Shown: positions 18,390 to 45,200, counted from the stretch's first letter. The stretch is DNA of 64,000 nucleotides from Nematopogon swammerdamellus (GCA_946902875.1 OX336343.1:14505361-14569360); one strand, 5' to 3'. Program-made: numbers and translations. The notes: generated by a model not told the origin, from the sequence alone.

Positions 18390-20831
18390 ATGAATTTGAA
18401 CCGATCTTTAACATTTTACGTAGCGCTTGCTCTGGGTAAGTAAATGATCCTGTACTTACTAGATTGTTTGATAGGTACCTCACTGGGTGTGCTCAGCAAT
18501 GAGGTCATGCATAACTACTCACTCTCACAACAATGTACATTTTATCTTTTTAATATTTCTTAACCTATGCTGTTATTTTCATGTAAATACCTATGCAAAT
18601 AAGCAAAATGCGTAAAAAGGAAAATGTGGAATGCATTCATAATTTCAAAATTAAAATAGCCCTTTATTTAAGTTTGCAATGAAATATTCTAGACGTCTCA
18701 TTTGACATACAGAAAAATGTAACAAATCAACAAAATAATAAGAGAAAATGTCCGTCTAGTGGTGCTGAGCACGGTGGTTCAGCAGACGGAAGCCAGGCGG
18801 AAGATCTTGCGAGGCCGACGTGTGATGACCCAGCAGTATTACCGTAAGTTCTGACTTTTTAGGGGCGTGCAGACATTCGAGGCAGGCTAGGCAGCAATGA
18901 AAATATTTAAGGTAGGTACAGATTTTGAAATGTCTTGAAAAAGTTCACCACACATGTGTAGAAAGAATTTTGCTCTGTGTAATTTACATTCTGTCAAAAA
19001 AGTACCGGGAATTGATAATTTAATTCTAATTCCAAATTCAATTCAAATAATTCTTTTTGTCGCTAAGTTGGCACAACTGTTTTCTATATTGGCGCGGAGT
19101 TTGAGCACCATCTGTTATTTAGTTTGTTTACATTGATCGATTTTGTTAGTTCATCTCAAGTGTCTTTTGCGATTTTTAAAATGGATAAAAATATCGAACA
19201 AAGACTTTGTCTCAAATTTTGCATCGCAAATGGAATTTCGTATTCCGAGTCGCTGAAAATGTTACAGAAAGCTTAAGGTGAGTCGACTTTATCAAAAACC
19301 CGTGTACATGAGTAGTACAGTGCATTCAAAAGCGGTCGAGATGTGGTGGATTTGCCTCGCTCTGGTCGGCCATCAACGTCTTCAACTGAAGTTAATATAG
19401 CTAAAGTGAAGGAAATGGTGACTGAAATCCTCATTCAAGTTTGAGAGAGATAGCCGCTCAACTTTCTGTGTCTCACGAATCGATTCGTACCATTTTAAAC
19501 GATCGCTTGGGCATGCAACACGTTGCCGCTCGAAATTTTAATTTTCTTCAAAAACTCAATCGCTTAAGTCCATCATTGTGAACGAATTTTGGGCCAAAAA
19601 CTCAACAAATATCATCGAACAACTACCGTATTCACCGGATATCGCTCAGGCCGACTTTTTTCTGTTTCCAAAACGTAAATTACCACTTCAGGGCACCCGT
19701 TTTCACTCCATAGAAGACATAAAAGAGAATTCGCGGTGAGAACTGAAGTCGATTCCGGAAAATGCATTTAAAAAATGTTTTGATAATTGGATTATTCGTT
19801 GACGTAAGTGTATTATTTCGGAAGGGGCCTACTTTGAAGGTGATAGCATAAATTTGGAAGAATAATTAACATTTAGTGTATTATTAACCTTTTCCTGGTA
19901 CTTTCTTGACAGAGTAGTACACCTATGCATTATAAAAGTTGTAGTCCATTTAGTCTCTGTCCATTTGTCCATTTAGCCTCTGTGGTCCATTCAAAGAGAT
20001 TCCATCCATCCCATGTATTCTCACTTTCAGCCATATCTTGAATCTTCAATCATACTTTTTTTCCGTGATGTCAGCCCATAACACCGGGTGAACTTGGTGC
20101 CATGTCAGTGCTTCCCTTCGGTCGTGCCGGCTACACTGAACTGGACGGAAAACACAAACTATTTACATAGCCGTTTCGACTGACTTTTCATTCAGTGTGG
20201 TAGTACCAACCCGGGCGGGTTAAACCCTACCACCTAGTAATATAAAGAAGGAAGTCATATCCAAAATTGGCCTAAAATCGGTCATGTGGTATGGGAACGT
20301 TCCCAGATTTGTGAAGGTGCCGCACACGGGGCAGCAGAGCTGCGCAGCACGGTGAGCCACAAAATTGTGCATAACACTTCATTTCCTGCAGTTTTTTTTA
20401 TAGAAAGCGCGGTAATGTGGCGCCAAGCCATAATCTGTCTAACAATCCCAATGGACATTCGGTCGTATGCGGGGTTTGCAAATGCCATTAAAGGACCTGA
20501 GACTGTATTTGCGGGGAAACATATTATGGGCAGGGAGAGGTTTACCGGTTCTGTAGAGGAAAGATCTGCAGAACCGATTGATATACATCTGGGCTAGGTA
20601 AGTCCAACTTGTAGCATAGCACGTCAGTTTGTGCGTTACTGTAGTACAGTTGATTGAAAACAAATTTCAGATGGTAATGCTGTCCCCGCCTGGGCAATTA
20701 CGCTGATGGCAGGCATCGGCATGTTGATCATCGGAGGAGTGCTGTACGCCGTCATGAGGAAGATTGTCCTGTCCTCGGAGACTGGCACCATGACCACCTA
20801 CCAGCCCGCTATGCAGAATGATGATGTTTAA
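18390..20831 (+). CDS. Small single-pass membrane or secretory protein, function unknown
   Basis: Three exons, 18390-18435, 18760-18843 and 20671-20831 (TAA), join in phase (1, then 1) through GTAAGT donors and TCTAG or TTTCAG acceptors, giving 96 residues. Residues 1-26 form a hydrophobic signal-like segment (MNLNRSLTFYVALALVV). A basic stretch follows (RRKILRGRRV). A transmembrane segment covers about residues 49-71 (WAITLMAGIGMLIIGGVLY), and the tail (TYQPAMQNDDV) is short and polar. If the leader is cleaved, the topology is type I. No family is recognised. The second intron contains a mariner and a SINE-like repeat. An AATAAA near 21079 may be the poly-A signal. Every exon is under 60 codons, so the gene is easy to overlook. 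Confidence 0.78.
18991..19912 (+). mobile_element. Internally deleted mariner with terminal inverted repeats
   Basis: The left end CTGTCAAAAAAGTACCGGGA (18991) and the right end TCCTGGTACTTTCTTGACAG (19893-19912) are inverted copies with two mismatches. Between them is a broken transposase. The element sits in the second intron of the small membrane-protein gene, in the same orientation. Confidence 0.88.
19181..19866 (+). pseudogene. Mariner transposase pseudogene
   Basis: It opens MDKNIEQRLCLKFCIANGIS, with helix-turn-helix-like N-terminal sequence. A stop falls after LKMLQKA, and several frameshifts follow. The middle of the catalytic region is deleted: a QLPYSPDIAQADFFLFPK block (normally near the third catalytic Asp) comes soon after VNEFWAKNS. 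It ends ISEGAYFEGDSINLEE. The protein cannot be functional. Confidence 0.85.
20060..20265 (-). repeat. SINE-like repeat family 1 (reverse)
   Basis: GTGATGTCAGCCCATAACACC, CAGTGCTTCCCTTCGG, CCGTTTCGAC and CCTACCACCTAGTAA give the family 1 order reversed. The copy lies in the second intron of the small membrane-protein gene. Confidence 0.75.
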
Positions 20832-22649
20832 AAATATATTTATATAACCTATAATATTTTTAAATAAGTGTGGTCCGTTTGTGAGTGGGCACTTATAGCC
20901 GGGTGAACAAATAATGTAGCATTAACTTCATAGGCTTGAATTATTCTGTCTCATATCATCCATATATAAACCTATATTTGCAAAATTGTTTGCAAATGTA
21001 CTAGATTGCGTTTCATTGACTAACTTGCCTCAGAAGAAAAGGATCACAAACCAATAGTGTTAAGATTTTTTTTAAATAATAAAGTATTGTGACATAGGTG
21101 GTTTCGTTATTTCGTAAAGTACACTTGGATACATTTATGAATCCTGCCAAGGGAGCCAAGTGTCTAGAGGGAAACTGTGTAAGGAATGAAACAAACTGTT
21201 ATAGATACATTTTAATGAAGCAAATTAATCTTATTATCAAACAATTTGCTAGGGACTGTTTGGAAATTCAACCAACTTGGTAGAGAATGTGTTCACACAG
21301 TCGCATCGAAATATCTACAACATAATTTGACGTTAAAAGCAAACACACTGTTATTGCTATCATGCTGTATAAATAATTACGTTAAATGCTTATTCAAGTT
21401 TTGCAGAATAAGTGCATACCTCTGAAGTTGATTTACATAGTTATCTTAAGAATATGTTTATACATGAGATAAGGATTCCTGCATGAATGGGAATGATTCT
21501 TCTCAATCATAAAAAAGGTTTAGCTGAATTTCCAAAAAGACTATACCCATTTATGCGGCCAATGCTTGGAATGGTGTTTTATTTTATTTTATTTTTATTT
21601 CAAATTTCATCTTGATAGTAATTTCGTCCAGTTAATACTACTTTATAGAGATTGTTATGTAAAGGTTAGTGCAATCACAATGGTTGTTATTATCACCATA
21701 GATAATTGGCTACATCCAGTTCTATCACTGCTAGACTTCTCAGTTAACTAGACTTTGACAACTATGTGTATAAATAAAAATAATATTTTATATCAGTAAA
21801 AGAAGAGTTATAAATACTGTCCACGCAGCCTACAACAATGTTAATAATGTTTCATAGTATTACAAAGCCCGACTAGTCATCTGCCGTTGTATGTAACTAA
21901 AGTAGGTAAAAGTAAAACCGGTACTTAGTACTTACTATTTACGTACTTAGTAAAGTAGGTACTTAACCTGTTGACATCCAACAGCTAAATAATAATGCTT
22001 ACACCCTTTCACTTTCAGGCGTTTTCGCCGCGCCACTGCCTCGAGCGCTGTTCTTGCCATAAATGTGACATGACATGACATGACATGTGACAAGTTCGAG
22101 TGCAGTTTTACTGCCATAAGAATGCTCAATAAACAATAAACTAATACTCAAATATTTCGTAAAATAATGAAGTCAGATCTATAAATTTTTAAAATTTTTA
22201 TAAATTTTATAAATTTTGGCACTTATAGCCAATGAAATTACCCATAAAACGATGTAAAACAAGTGGAGATTCACTTATTTAGAAGCACAGATGGACTTTT
22301 AACTCCAGGAAAAACAAACACGCTTGAAATTTTTCCAGAATATTCTAACCGAAAATTGACAATTCCACCATACAAATCATATATCGATGTGTAGCTAAAG
22401 AATCTCTTCAAATAATGCTAGAAACCATCTGGCGGAAATTATGTAGGTTGAAATTGATAACTGTGAAATGAAGTTAATTCTGTCTCACGGTGAAGTGTTG
22501 CTGCAGTTTAACTATACTTAGCGACCGCGTGGACAACATGGAAGTCGTCCATATATAAACTGAATTGCCCACACATTGAATAAGGAGCATGAAACAGCAC
22601 TTATATCTCTCCTTGTGTTCTAACAGAGGTGCTCTGATGAGACAGACAG
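20832..22649. other. Intergenic between convergent genes
   Basis: AT-rich. It holds the probable 3' end of the membrane-protein gene, a SINE-like 3' end near 22050-22135 (GACATGACATGACATG repeats, then GACAAGTTCGAGTGCAGT), a dispersed repeat at about 22141-22420, and the U2AF50 3' UTR. No gene was seen. Confidence 0.55.
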
Positions 22650-36127
<13,478 letters not shown>

Positions 36128-36430
36128 ATTGAGTAGTTTTATGGTAATTCAAGGTAATTATGTATTAGAAACTGCTTTTACGCTACACCATACGACGCAA
36201 AAACCCACAAGCAAGCAAGCCGCACCGACAAAGTAAAACTCAAACAATTGCAAATGGCTGATGATGATATATGTACTCTGTGTGTGATGATTACTGCCTG
36301 ACTGACTGACTAGTGACTGCACTCTGCAGGCACGCCGAGAAGTGTTCGCGAAAGGAGCCGCAATGTCTTTCAGGTGTCGCACCGCGGCACTACTTCTCGG
36401 GTCAGAGAGAGGGGGATAACGGCTGTTTTT
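36128..36430 (-). promoter_or_regulatory. U2AF50 5' UTR and candidate promoter
   Basis: Upstream of the minus-strand ATG at 36127 are repeated GACT/AGTC tetramers at about 36298-36314, read as TCAGTCAGTCAGG on the gene strand. They match the arthropod initiator TCAGTY several times. The 5' UTR would be about 170-190 nt. The start site is not verified. Confidence 0.4.
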
Positions 36431-36493
36431 CAACAGCACGCTATAATGATCTGCTGATTTTATATCGCAGCGGTTTTAAAGTGCTGTATCGTT

Positions 36494-36742
36494 AGATTTT
36501 TTTTCAAATCAAAAACTTTATTGAATTAAACATACAGAAATTACATAAACTATAACTACCTATCAAATTAAATAGACAAATATAACTAAGTAATTAAAAA
36601 AAAAAAAAAAACTATAACTAAAAACCACTAAAAACTAAAAACTAACTTATAAATTATATATTTCCTCAAGGGCCGTCGTCCCCGGGATGGTTCCCAGGAT
36701 GGCGGCCGCGTTGCCCCTCTGTATCCCGAGACTAACTCGTTA
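36494..36742 (-). pseudogene. LINE 3' end (C-terminus, AATAAA, poly-A)
   Basis: On the minus strand [19 protein letters not shown] and EEIYNL end at TAA, as in the last residues of Jockey/R1-like LINE proteins. AT-rich sequence, a TTCAATAAAGTTTTT signal and a poly-A run follow (T-run on the plus strand at 36497). It lies about 370 bp upstream of the U2AF50 start codon. Confidence 0.6.
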
Positions 36743-36950
36743 GATTAGAATGATGTTTTTGGTGGTGTTGTTGGAATTTGAACCTAACGCTGAATAACTA
36801 TCATAATTGAAAAAAATCGGTCCACGCGTTTGGTCTCTAGAGTGTCACAAAGGAACAAACATACATACATACATACATACATACATACATACATACATAC
36901 ATACATAGGCTGATAAACACATTACCCTCCTTTGCGTCGCGCAGTCGGGT
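36743..36950 (+). repeat. (CATA)n-tailed SINE-like repeat
   Basis: AAAATCGGTCCACGCGTTTGG leads to a (CATA)n run at about 36857-36907, then CCTCCTTTGCGTCGCGCAGT and CGGGTAATAAGA. The same tail follows the (CATA)n at 8753. Confidence 0.55.
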
Positions 36951-37447
36951 AATAAGAGATAAATATTATATCACGGGAATACAGCAGGCAGACAGATCAG
37001 AAATGTGTCTATGGTACTGATGGGCAAGGATGGACGACTATTTTTTTTTATAGTTAGATTTATTTTTATAGTTAACTTAGTTATTTTTAGGTTTAGATTT
37101 AATTATTTTTGTTATTGTTGTGTGTTCAATAAATTTTCATCGAATTATGTTTACGTGGAAATAAATATCTGAATCCGAATCTGAAATAAATATTCGCTTA
37201 GGCCCTAGGCCGCTTCAATGAATACATTTTTATCGGCCTGCTATGATGTGATTCGTGATGTGATGATCCTATTATGCTCCCCTCTCATTCCCCTCTCTCT
37301 ATCTATGATGTTGGCCACAGGATTGCCAATGCCTGGCAAGCGCTTGGCAAATTAATTTTCGGGCCTCTCTATCTCAAATGAAGGACGGATTGGTAGTCAC
37401 TTGTCATTGACTGTGACAGCTAACTAACTGTCAAACTGACATCAAAC

Positions 37448-39045
37448 CAGTGTTGCCATGTTAGGAGATTTTCTCCTAGATTCAGGAGAATTTCAGCGGT
37501 GTTAGGAGAAGTTTTTGCCTGTCAGGAGAGTAGGAGAAAATCTAGGAGAAAGAAAATCATTACAGGAGAAGATTTAGGAGTGAGAAACATATATTTACTA
37601 GTAAGTAACAAACAAATATTTCGGTATGTACGGTGACAACACAATGATTGAACTGTTTGTGAATCAACCAACCTCTCAAGTCACACAATATACGATAGGA
37701 TTTGTCTTTTAATAAGAGCAAGGTTCCCCTTCTTGCTCTTTAGATAGGATAATGTGACACTCTGTGAGTGTGTGCGTGCATTGATCGACCGACAAGCGAC
37801 TACCGGGCGGGCCTAACCGAACGAACACTTTGTTAACAATCAATGTTATTTACATGTATTCTTTGTAATAATCAGTAGTATTACTGAGCCTACGTCGATA
37901 GTCTGTCCGTCAGTCCGCACTACTTTAACGGCTGTATCTTTTGTACCGTAATAGGTAGCTGGTTGTGATTTTCACAGATCATGTGTTATTTATTATTGGC
38001 GGACATCCTATTAAATAATAAGAAAAAATCAATAAAATTAAGGGCTTCCCCATAAAAGAAACGTCTTTTTTTTATTATTTTTTGTTTGGTTTTGCTCTAA
38101 CGTAAAAACGGTAATACGTACAAGTGTCAAACTTGGTGTGGTTAAAAACTAAAAAAAAAAACAAATAATTAAAACAGACGAATTACGTGGTGGTTAGAAT
38201 GGCAATCGTGGTTATGACGGGGGGACAAATCATTATTGGCGGAGAAGTGATAGAACATATTGAAGGAAGAGTATGTACGTATATCTCGGTTAAATACTGC
38301 TTGGTAGACAAGGAAGGTCGAGGGAGGAATTCAACTGAGTAGGGCTGCCTCGGAAATTTAAAATTCGCCCCGAGGTCTAACCTGTATATATTATGACCAG
38401 CGCGTCCTACCGTTTATGACGTACGGGTGTGAAACGTGAGCTCTGACTAAAGTTGTTTTCAAAAGTTGCCCAGCGAGCGATGGAACTAGCCATGCTGGGC
38501 TGGCATGGGAGTATAGCTAGGCGAAATGGTGCGTAATGATAATGACAAATGAATGAGGGGACGACGACCGTTGGAGTAACCATGTACTACATTGGCGGCC
38601 GTGGACTGGAAAATGGAGTGTGGGAGACCACCCGCCAGGTGGGACGCCGACATGAAGTATGTCGGCGGAAAGCAGTGGTCCGTACCGCTGAAGGCCGAGA
38701 CACTGGAGGAAAATTGAAGGCGTATGTCCAGCAGTAGACGCTTACACGCTGACCGACTGACTGACTGACAGAGAACCCTCGGTGCGCGAGTTCGACTCGC
38801 ACTTGACCGGTTTTCAGGGTGCAAAAGATACAGCTCTTTACAGGTAAGACAGACAGACGGACGGGCAGACGGCCTAGGCTTAGTAAAATGGTCCCGTACG
38901 TATAAGGAACACTAAAAATGTGGTGAAATTTTTATAATTTGAAGAACAGGAGAATTTTTTAGGAGGACGAAAATTTTCTAGGAGATTTTTAGGAGATTTT
39001 CGAAGTCAATCTAGGAGAATTTCAAAATTTGAGTTGGCAACACTG
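37448..39045. mobile_element. hAT-like element, 1598 bp, CATCAAAC target duplication, AGGAGAATTTT subterminal repeats
   Basis: The ends are CAGTGTTGCCA and TGGCAACACTG (11-bp perfect inverted repeat). CATCAAAC lies exactly on both sides (37440-37447 and 39046-39053). The first and last about 150 bp are dense in AGGAGAATTT or AGGAGATTTT words, as expected for subterminal transposase sites. Inside are a family 2 repeat (37890-38180) and an RTE remnant, but no transposase. It sits in the divergent promoter interval, 184 bp from the MFSD10 ATG. Confidence 0.9.
38455..38745 (+). pseudogene. RTE-like LINE C-terminal remnant
   Basis: Broken frames give VAQRAMELAMLGW, GRPPARWDADMKYVGGKQW and a diverged tail ending near a GCAGTAGACGCTTACACGCTG block. 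It lies inside the hAT-like element at 37448-39045. Confidence 0.6.
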
Positions 39046-39228
39046 CATCAAACAAGTTTGCAAGAATAAAATGGGATGGGCAACGACCGGCTTCGATTCG
39101 ATTCATCGTCTTTACGAAAGTGAAAGTAAAATCATGCATCATCAAACCACCACACCGCTGCTGCCGTCGCGCGACACGGACGTTTCAGTATAAAATTAAT
39201 TGATACTCCGAGCGCTCTATTCATCGAT

Positions 39229-42200
39229 ATGGTAAATTACAATTTGAAAACTACTATGTACTGCATACCTACTTTATTATATATTCTACTATATTATATA
39301 TGGCTAAATACATTTTTATTCCATATATTTTATAATATACTACCTAATAGAGTTTAATTTATTTTAGGACTTACCAGGAAGAAATAGAGACAACAATAAC
39401 GAAATATTGAAAAGGAAACATAATGACATCACATCAAATTCGGTTCAAGATGTTGCTCAACAGACAGAGGAAAGGATTAACGGAAGCAATAAAAAAGTGA
39501 TCAGTATAATATTTGCTTCATTACTGTTGGATTTGCTGGCCTTCACGATGATTCTTCCTCTGTTTCCTTCGTTACTGGACTACTACAGCAAGAAGGAAGG
39601 GAGTGGGCCCGGATTGTACGCCACGCTGCTGGAAGGGGTGAGAGGGTTCCAGAGCCTGCTGGGTGTGCCGGAGAGGTTCTCGTCAGTGTTGTTCGGGGGT
39701 GCGCTGGGTTCCATGTTCAGCTTCCTGCAGTTCTTGGCGAGTCCCATACTAGGAAGTCTCTCCGACGCGTACGGTCGCAAGCCCACGTTGCTTGTCTGCT
39801 TGGTGAGTGAAATGTATTTTCATTTGAGGCCCTTGTTGTTTTATTTTAATTTTGAGAGATAATTTAATATTTATGTAATAATGTGTACAGTTCAAGTTGG
39901 TCATATTGTTTATTCAGTAATATTATAAAATATTCAGGATCCGACAGTTGGGCAGATATAGTTAGAGCAATTACCGCATTAACTGCTCAAGTGAACCGTT
40001 CACGACAACAAATTTCGTAAAATGTCACATTCTTTTTCTCCGCCACAAGAAATTGTTAGGGATGGAAGAAAAAAATGTTTGTCTGACAAAAAAAGAACAC
40101 CTAAATTCTGCATGGTTGTAATTGTTACAAAAATTCCTACCTACAAAGTTATTACAGTGCACTGACCATTCTTTTGATTCCAAATTGTTAGTTGAACATT
40201 GCATGAACATACACAAATATAGTGAGGTAAGTTTTTTTTCGATTTTACACACTCGGGAACGGATAAAAACCTTCAATAATAACACATTCACTTCAGAAAT
40301 TTTTGCACATTCAATCCAATATGGCGGCTCGAGCGCAAGGTCACCAAGGTCGAAAACTTGGAATTTTCATCAGTGCCCATACCTAAACAGCATATGTGAA
40401 AATCGTTACTACACCACCTTTTGTAAGGTAAAATCACCCGCTGACTGGATTAATAAGACTACCATTCAAGATAACATTGACTGTATTGATGTAATGTTGC
40501 TGATTTAAATTTTTTTTGCCGTTTTGTGCGAAAAACTTTGGAATTCACATTTACGTAAATGTATTTCTCAAACAGGTAATGTTTCAAAGACTGTTTAAAA
40601 TTCAAGACAAACATCAACTTAAAACATTGTAAAAAATTTATGTTCAGGAATTACATTGTAAGTACATAAAAAAAATATTTAAAAAAAGGTCCAAATTTCT
40701 CCTCCATACTAATTTGCAATGTCCCATGGCCATCTTGGCGGAACAAATCCCTCCTGACCCTAACTTTCATCAACTTTATATGTTATTATTTTATTATTAC
40801 TACACTATTAGGTGTTCATATAATATTAAAATCTTAAATGAAAAATAATTTCTAATAGGCTCATAGTCAGAGGAGACAAAGCACATGCTCCGACCAGCCA
40901 ATATAACCTCTGAGAAGGTCCGTGCCATGCCGGAGACTTCCCTTCGGATTGCCGGCAACACTGAACTACAGGAGAATACAGCCGAGGCTGCTATGAGGCC
41001 ATCTTACAACCAGTACGGTGGTACCAGCCTTGTTGGCTACAATTTGAGCCTACCACATAGTAAGGGGCAAACGAAGGGATCTATAGTTTTACACCGGCTC
41101 CGAACGGTGAAGCAGCGGGTGTAGGTATGCACTGAAAATTTTCTGTCAGAAAAAACTCATTGGTACACGCCGGCCAGATTCGAACCTCGAACCTCTCGGA
41201 AGAGAAGCCGACCACTCGGCCACCCATCGCTCGAATGCTCATTAGTCATTCATTAGTCATTACATTACACTGACATGCTCGTTACGGTGGTGGTTGCATG
41301 AGGGAAGTCGATGAGTTTTGTTGACTGTATTATGTTTTTAAATACTGTGTATTTGTATACTTTCTTGTAATGTGTGCTTTGAGAGCTATATTCATGATCA
41401 TGAGATAATTTAGAATACATTTATTAAGGTTTTGTTTTGGAGAAATTTCCTAACATACTCGTTACAGGCATAAGGAGTAATTGAAATGCATGAGTAAACA
41501 TCTATATCGGAGTTCAAAATTTTTTTAGAGCAAAATTTATATTTTGTTATGCATGTAACGTGTCACTCTTCATGCTCGTGAGTTATATTTTTTATTGTGT
41601 TTATCTCTTACTTCATAAAACATGTAATGGAATGAAACAAATTGAACACTTAGTAAACCACATAACATGTATGTACAAAATAACTCTTATTTAAAAAAAA
41701 ATAAAAATAGCCTTGTAGGTATATAGAAGAAAATAGAATTACTTTTTATGGCGGTATGCACATGGCTTTATAAATACAGACTCATTGCATTAGAAACATG
41801 TTTGTTAGAGTACATGCTCGTAACAAGTACAACAGGTTCTACGGTGGTAGGAGGATATAGGGGTATACAATTTGAACATGAGCCATATCTGGAGTGTTTG
41901 TTTGATTGATGATCTATGTTTGTTATCTTTATTGCCTACGTGCTGAGATAGAGGTTCTGTTCAACCTTTCTTTACTTAATAACTTTAGGGTCAAGCAAGT
42001 CTGATAATTTTAAATAGCATGAGATTTAAATTGAAATACACATAACTAATTAAATATTGATTGTAATCATATAGGAAATATAATTCTACCAGTCAATGTT
42101 TGGGTGATGTGGAAGACAATTATGTAAATAGCTTTTAATTTCACGAAATACCTCCCGACCCTGGTCGTCGCAGGTTCAGATCCTGGTTTGAACCTGAACC

Positions 42201-45200
42201 TCTGGCATTACATCTATCTGATGAAGAATTATAAAGCGAGCACATGCTTAGTACTAGCTTACAACAAATAAACAGTTACTATGATTGTAGGTGGGGATAG
42301 CGGTGTCGCACGCGATGTGGGGCTACGCACAGACATTCAGCCTATTCGTTCTGGCACGCTTCGTGGGAGGACTCAGCAAAGCCAACGTCAGTCTCAGCAT
42401 GGCCGTTGTCACCGATGCTTCCAATGATAAGACTAGAGCTAGAGGAATGGTGATTAATATTATATATTTTGTAAGATGCTTTCGGCAGATAAAACACAAA
42501 AGAAGAAGTCCTTTATTGTTTGCCAAGACTGTACACACGCAGCTGGTACCTATGACAACACAACTTATGTGCAATACAGATAACATTTTATTACTAAACA
42601 TTGGTGAAGTTTAAAATGTTGGTGCTTTTTTAAAATTTATAGTTATTTATTAGTCTTTTATTAGACATTATTGAGTCCCCTCTCCCAAAGTGATCTCAGC
42701 GTCATGCAAACTTTTTCTGTCATTGGAGCAGTGACTTCTTAAACCATAAAAAATATATATAACATATTATATAACCGTGGATTAATTTACTAAACTTAAA
42801 ATGCTGCGAATTGAGGAACATCCAATGTGGAAACTCTGTGACACTTGTTATGTATCCTTTATAATTTAAAGAATAACGAATTATTTGAATACTTTTTGAA
42901 ATTGCAGGCTCTAGTGGGACTAGCGTTCTCAATAGGCTTCATGGTGGGACCGATGGCGGGTGCGTGGTTCGCGCACAGCGCCGCCGCGTCACCGGACGCC
43001 CGCGGACTGTGGGGCGAGAGGCCAGCTATGTTCGCTCTGGCTCTCTCCCTTGCCAATATACTGCTGGTAGCGTTCTGTCTGCCCGAAACACTGCCCAAGG
43101 TGAGGATTCATTTCAATAAACTTCAATTAATTTGTTTATTAACAGTTTATACAACGCCGCTTCACTCGCAAAGCAATGGCATCAAGTTTGATTAAAAATA
43201 CAAAAACTTTCCTTTGCTACCTACCTAGCTACCCCCGTGTGACTTTTCTTATCCAAAGGTTGTCTAGAATAATTATTGATAAGATAGAAATTCTTTATTG
43301 CTCCACAAACATTTTACAATACAGTGTCCACGGCTGCCACGCAATAACATACTGTACAAAGGTGGACTCAGCCCATAAACAGATTTCCTCCAGTCAACAT
43401 TTGAATCTTTGAGACGCACTTACACACAGATACAATGTTTAGTGTATGTATACTAGTAAAGAATTTGTTCCATTTAATGAATATGAATAGTAATTAGAGT
43501 TTCTCATGTGAGTCATTCAGTCGGTAATCAAATAACCAAAGATACTAATTATCGATCGGACTAAGACTTAATTTCAGCGCTGAGTATTGAAGTTGTTCAC
43601 TAGATTCTGCATAGGTTGCGTCTAGCTCGTTCCTTTTCACTTGGATGCAATAATGTTGTGCTAATGAATGTGTTGTATATATTTATTATATCTTTTTACA
43701 GGACAAGCGATCATCGGGAGTGTTCCTTTCCCTAACACGTGCCGTGGACTTTGTATCGCCGTACCACCTGATGCAGTTTTCCGCCGTCGAGAACCTCTCA
43801 AAGAGTCAAGCTCGTGTCCTTTCCAAGCTCGGTCTCATATATTTCCTCTACCTTTTTCTCTACTCTGGTTTGGAGTTCACTCTTACATTCCTTACTCATC
43901 ACACGTTTGGCTACACTGCGTTGCAGCAGGGGAAGATGTTTCTAGTTATAGGTAAGTTTATTCCGATCACTGAACATAGAAAACAAGTTTTCGTTCTTTA
44001 TGCTCTGTAGTTCTGATAGTTCTTTTTTTTTTCAAGCGTATAGTCATTTTTGAAAGTAGGGATAAACCTGTTGAACAGTTAATAAACAGTGTTACAATCA
44101 GTAGCTTTATGCACATCGCTCTAATATCCTTTAAGAAGACGTAAGCTACTAAACGTAAGGATTTACAGGATTACGCACAGCTTTAGATGTGACTGTACAT
44201 GTGTGCACTTGCCCTGCACTAGTGTACAAGTAGATAACACCTTAATAAAGGTAAAGACTCCTCCGCTCCACGCGGGCTGCCGGCAGATTACGAACTCTTG
44301 ATTTAGAGTTCATATTTGTAATTAAATTAAATGCACTGCGATTCATATGATAAGTCAGGTATGAGAATGAATCTTCAGTTTTACATGGAATTCGAACAAC
44401 ACGGTCGGGATGGTCTCCAATCCAAAATGCGACCGCGCCCCGATTTGCTTAACATTGAGACGAGACGCCGAAGCATCGCACCACCGAGGTATAGAGGCTG
44501 ACTAGCACATATTTTGTAGATTGCTAAATAAATAAATATATAAATTTGTACATTTTGTTGGAATTTTCTATAGAACAGTTATTTTGCACAAAGATTACAC
44601 CTGTGCTAACAGCACACTCATTGTGTACCTTGAAAACAAACTGGTAGAACATTATATTGTTTAAACGTTTAAACAATGTTGTTACCTATCAACGATTATT
44701 ATAAATTTTAGTAACATGTCATTCATAGCTCCTATAACTTCAGGGTCCTTAAAATCGGCAACCGTTTTTGTCCGCCTTGTCGCTGGCATGGTATTTACTG
44801 AGCCCACGAAGTTGTCCGAAGGTTGAAAGTTGCTCAGAGAGCAATGCAGTGAGTTATGCTGGGAATATCGCTACGCGAATACGCGAAACAATCCGCCGAC
44901 ACGCCAAAGTAGGTCAATAGTGGGACAACGATATCAAGTAACGTCGTTGGAAAACCATGGTTCTGTAACGCTGGAGGAAAATTTGAGAGGGATATATCCA
45001 GCAGTGGCCGCTTACACACTGTCTGACTGGTTATCCTACGGACTCGTGGGCACAGACACCGTGCCAAAAAGTTTGCTTTTTACATGCAAAAAGGTCACCT
45101 GCCATATATGAACTCAGAAGACACCTTCAAACTACAACAAAAATAAAATTCCGTCAAATATTAGTATGATGATATGGGGCGATATGTATAGGTTTGGTGA

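Larger units (their letters stand above)
39803..42290. other. MFSD10 intron 2.5 kb
   Basis: Mostly AT-rich. It holds a diverged SINE-like family 1 copy (40905-41105), a tRNA-like SINE segment (41160-41232, minus), and a B-box-like GGTTCAGATCC near 42173. No coding exon was seen. Confidence 0.6.

Noticed and set aside
41160..41232. Functional tRNA gene
   Set aside because: A and B boxes are good, but the anticodon arm and acceptor stem do not form properly; a SINE head is more likely.
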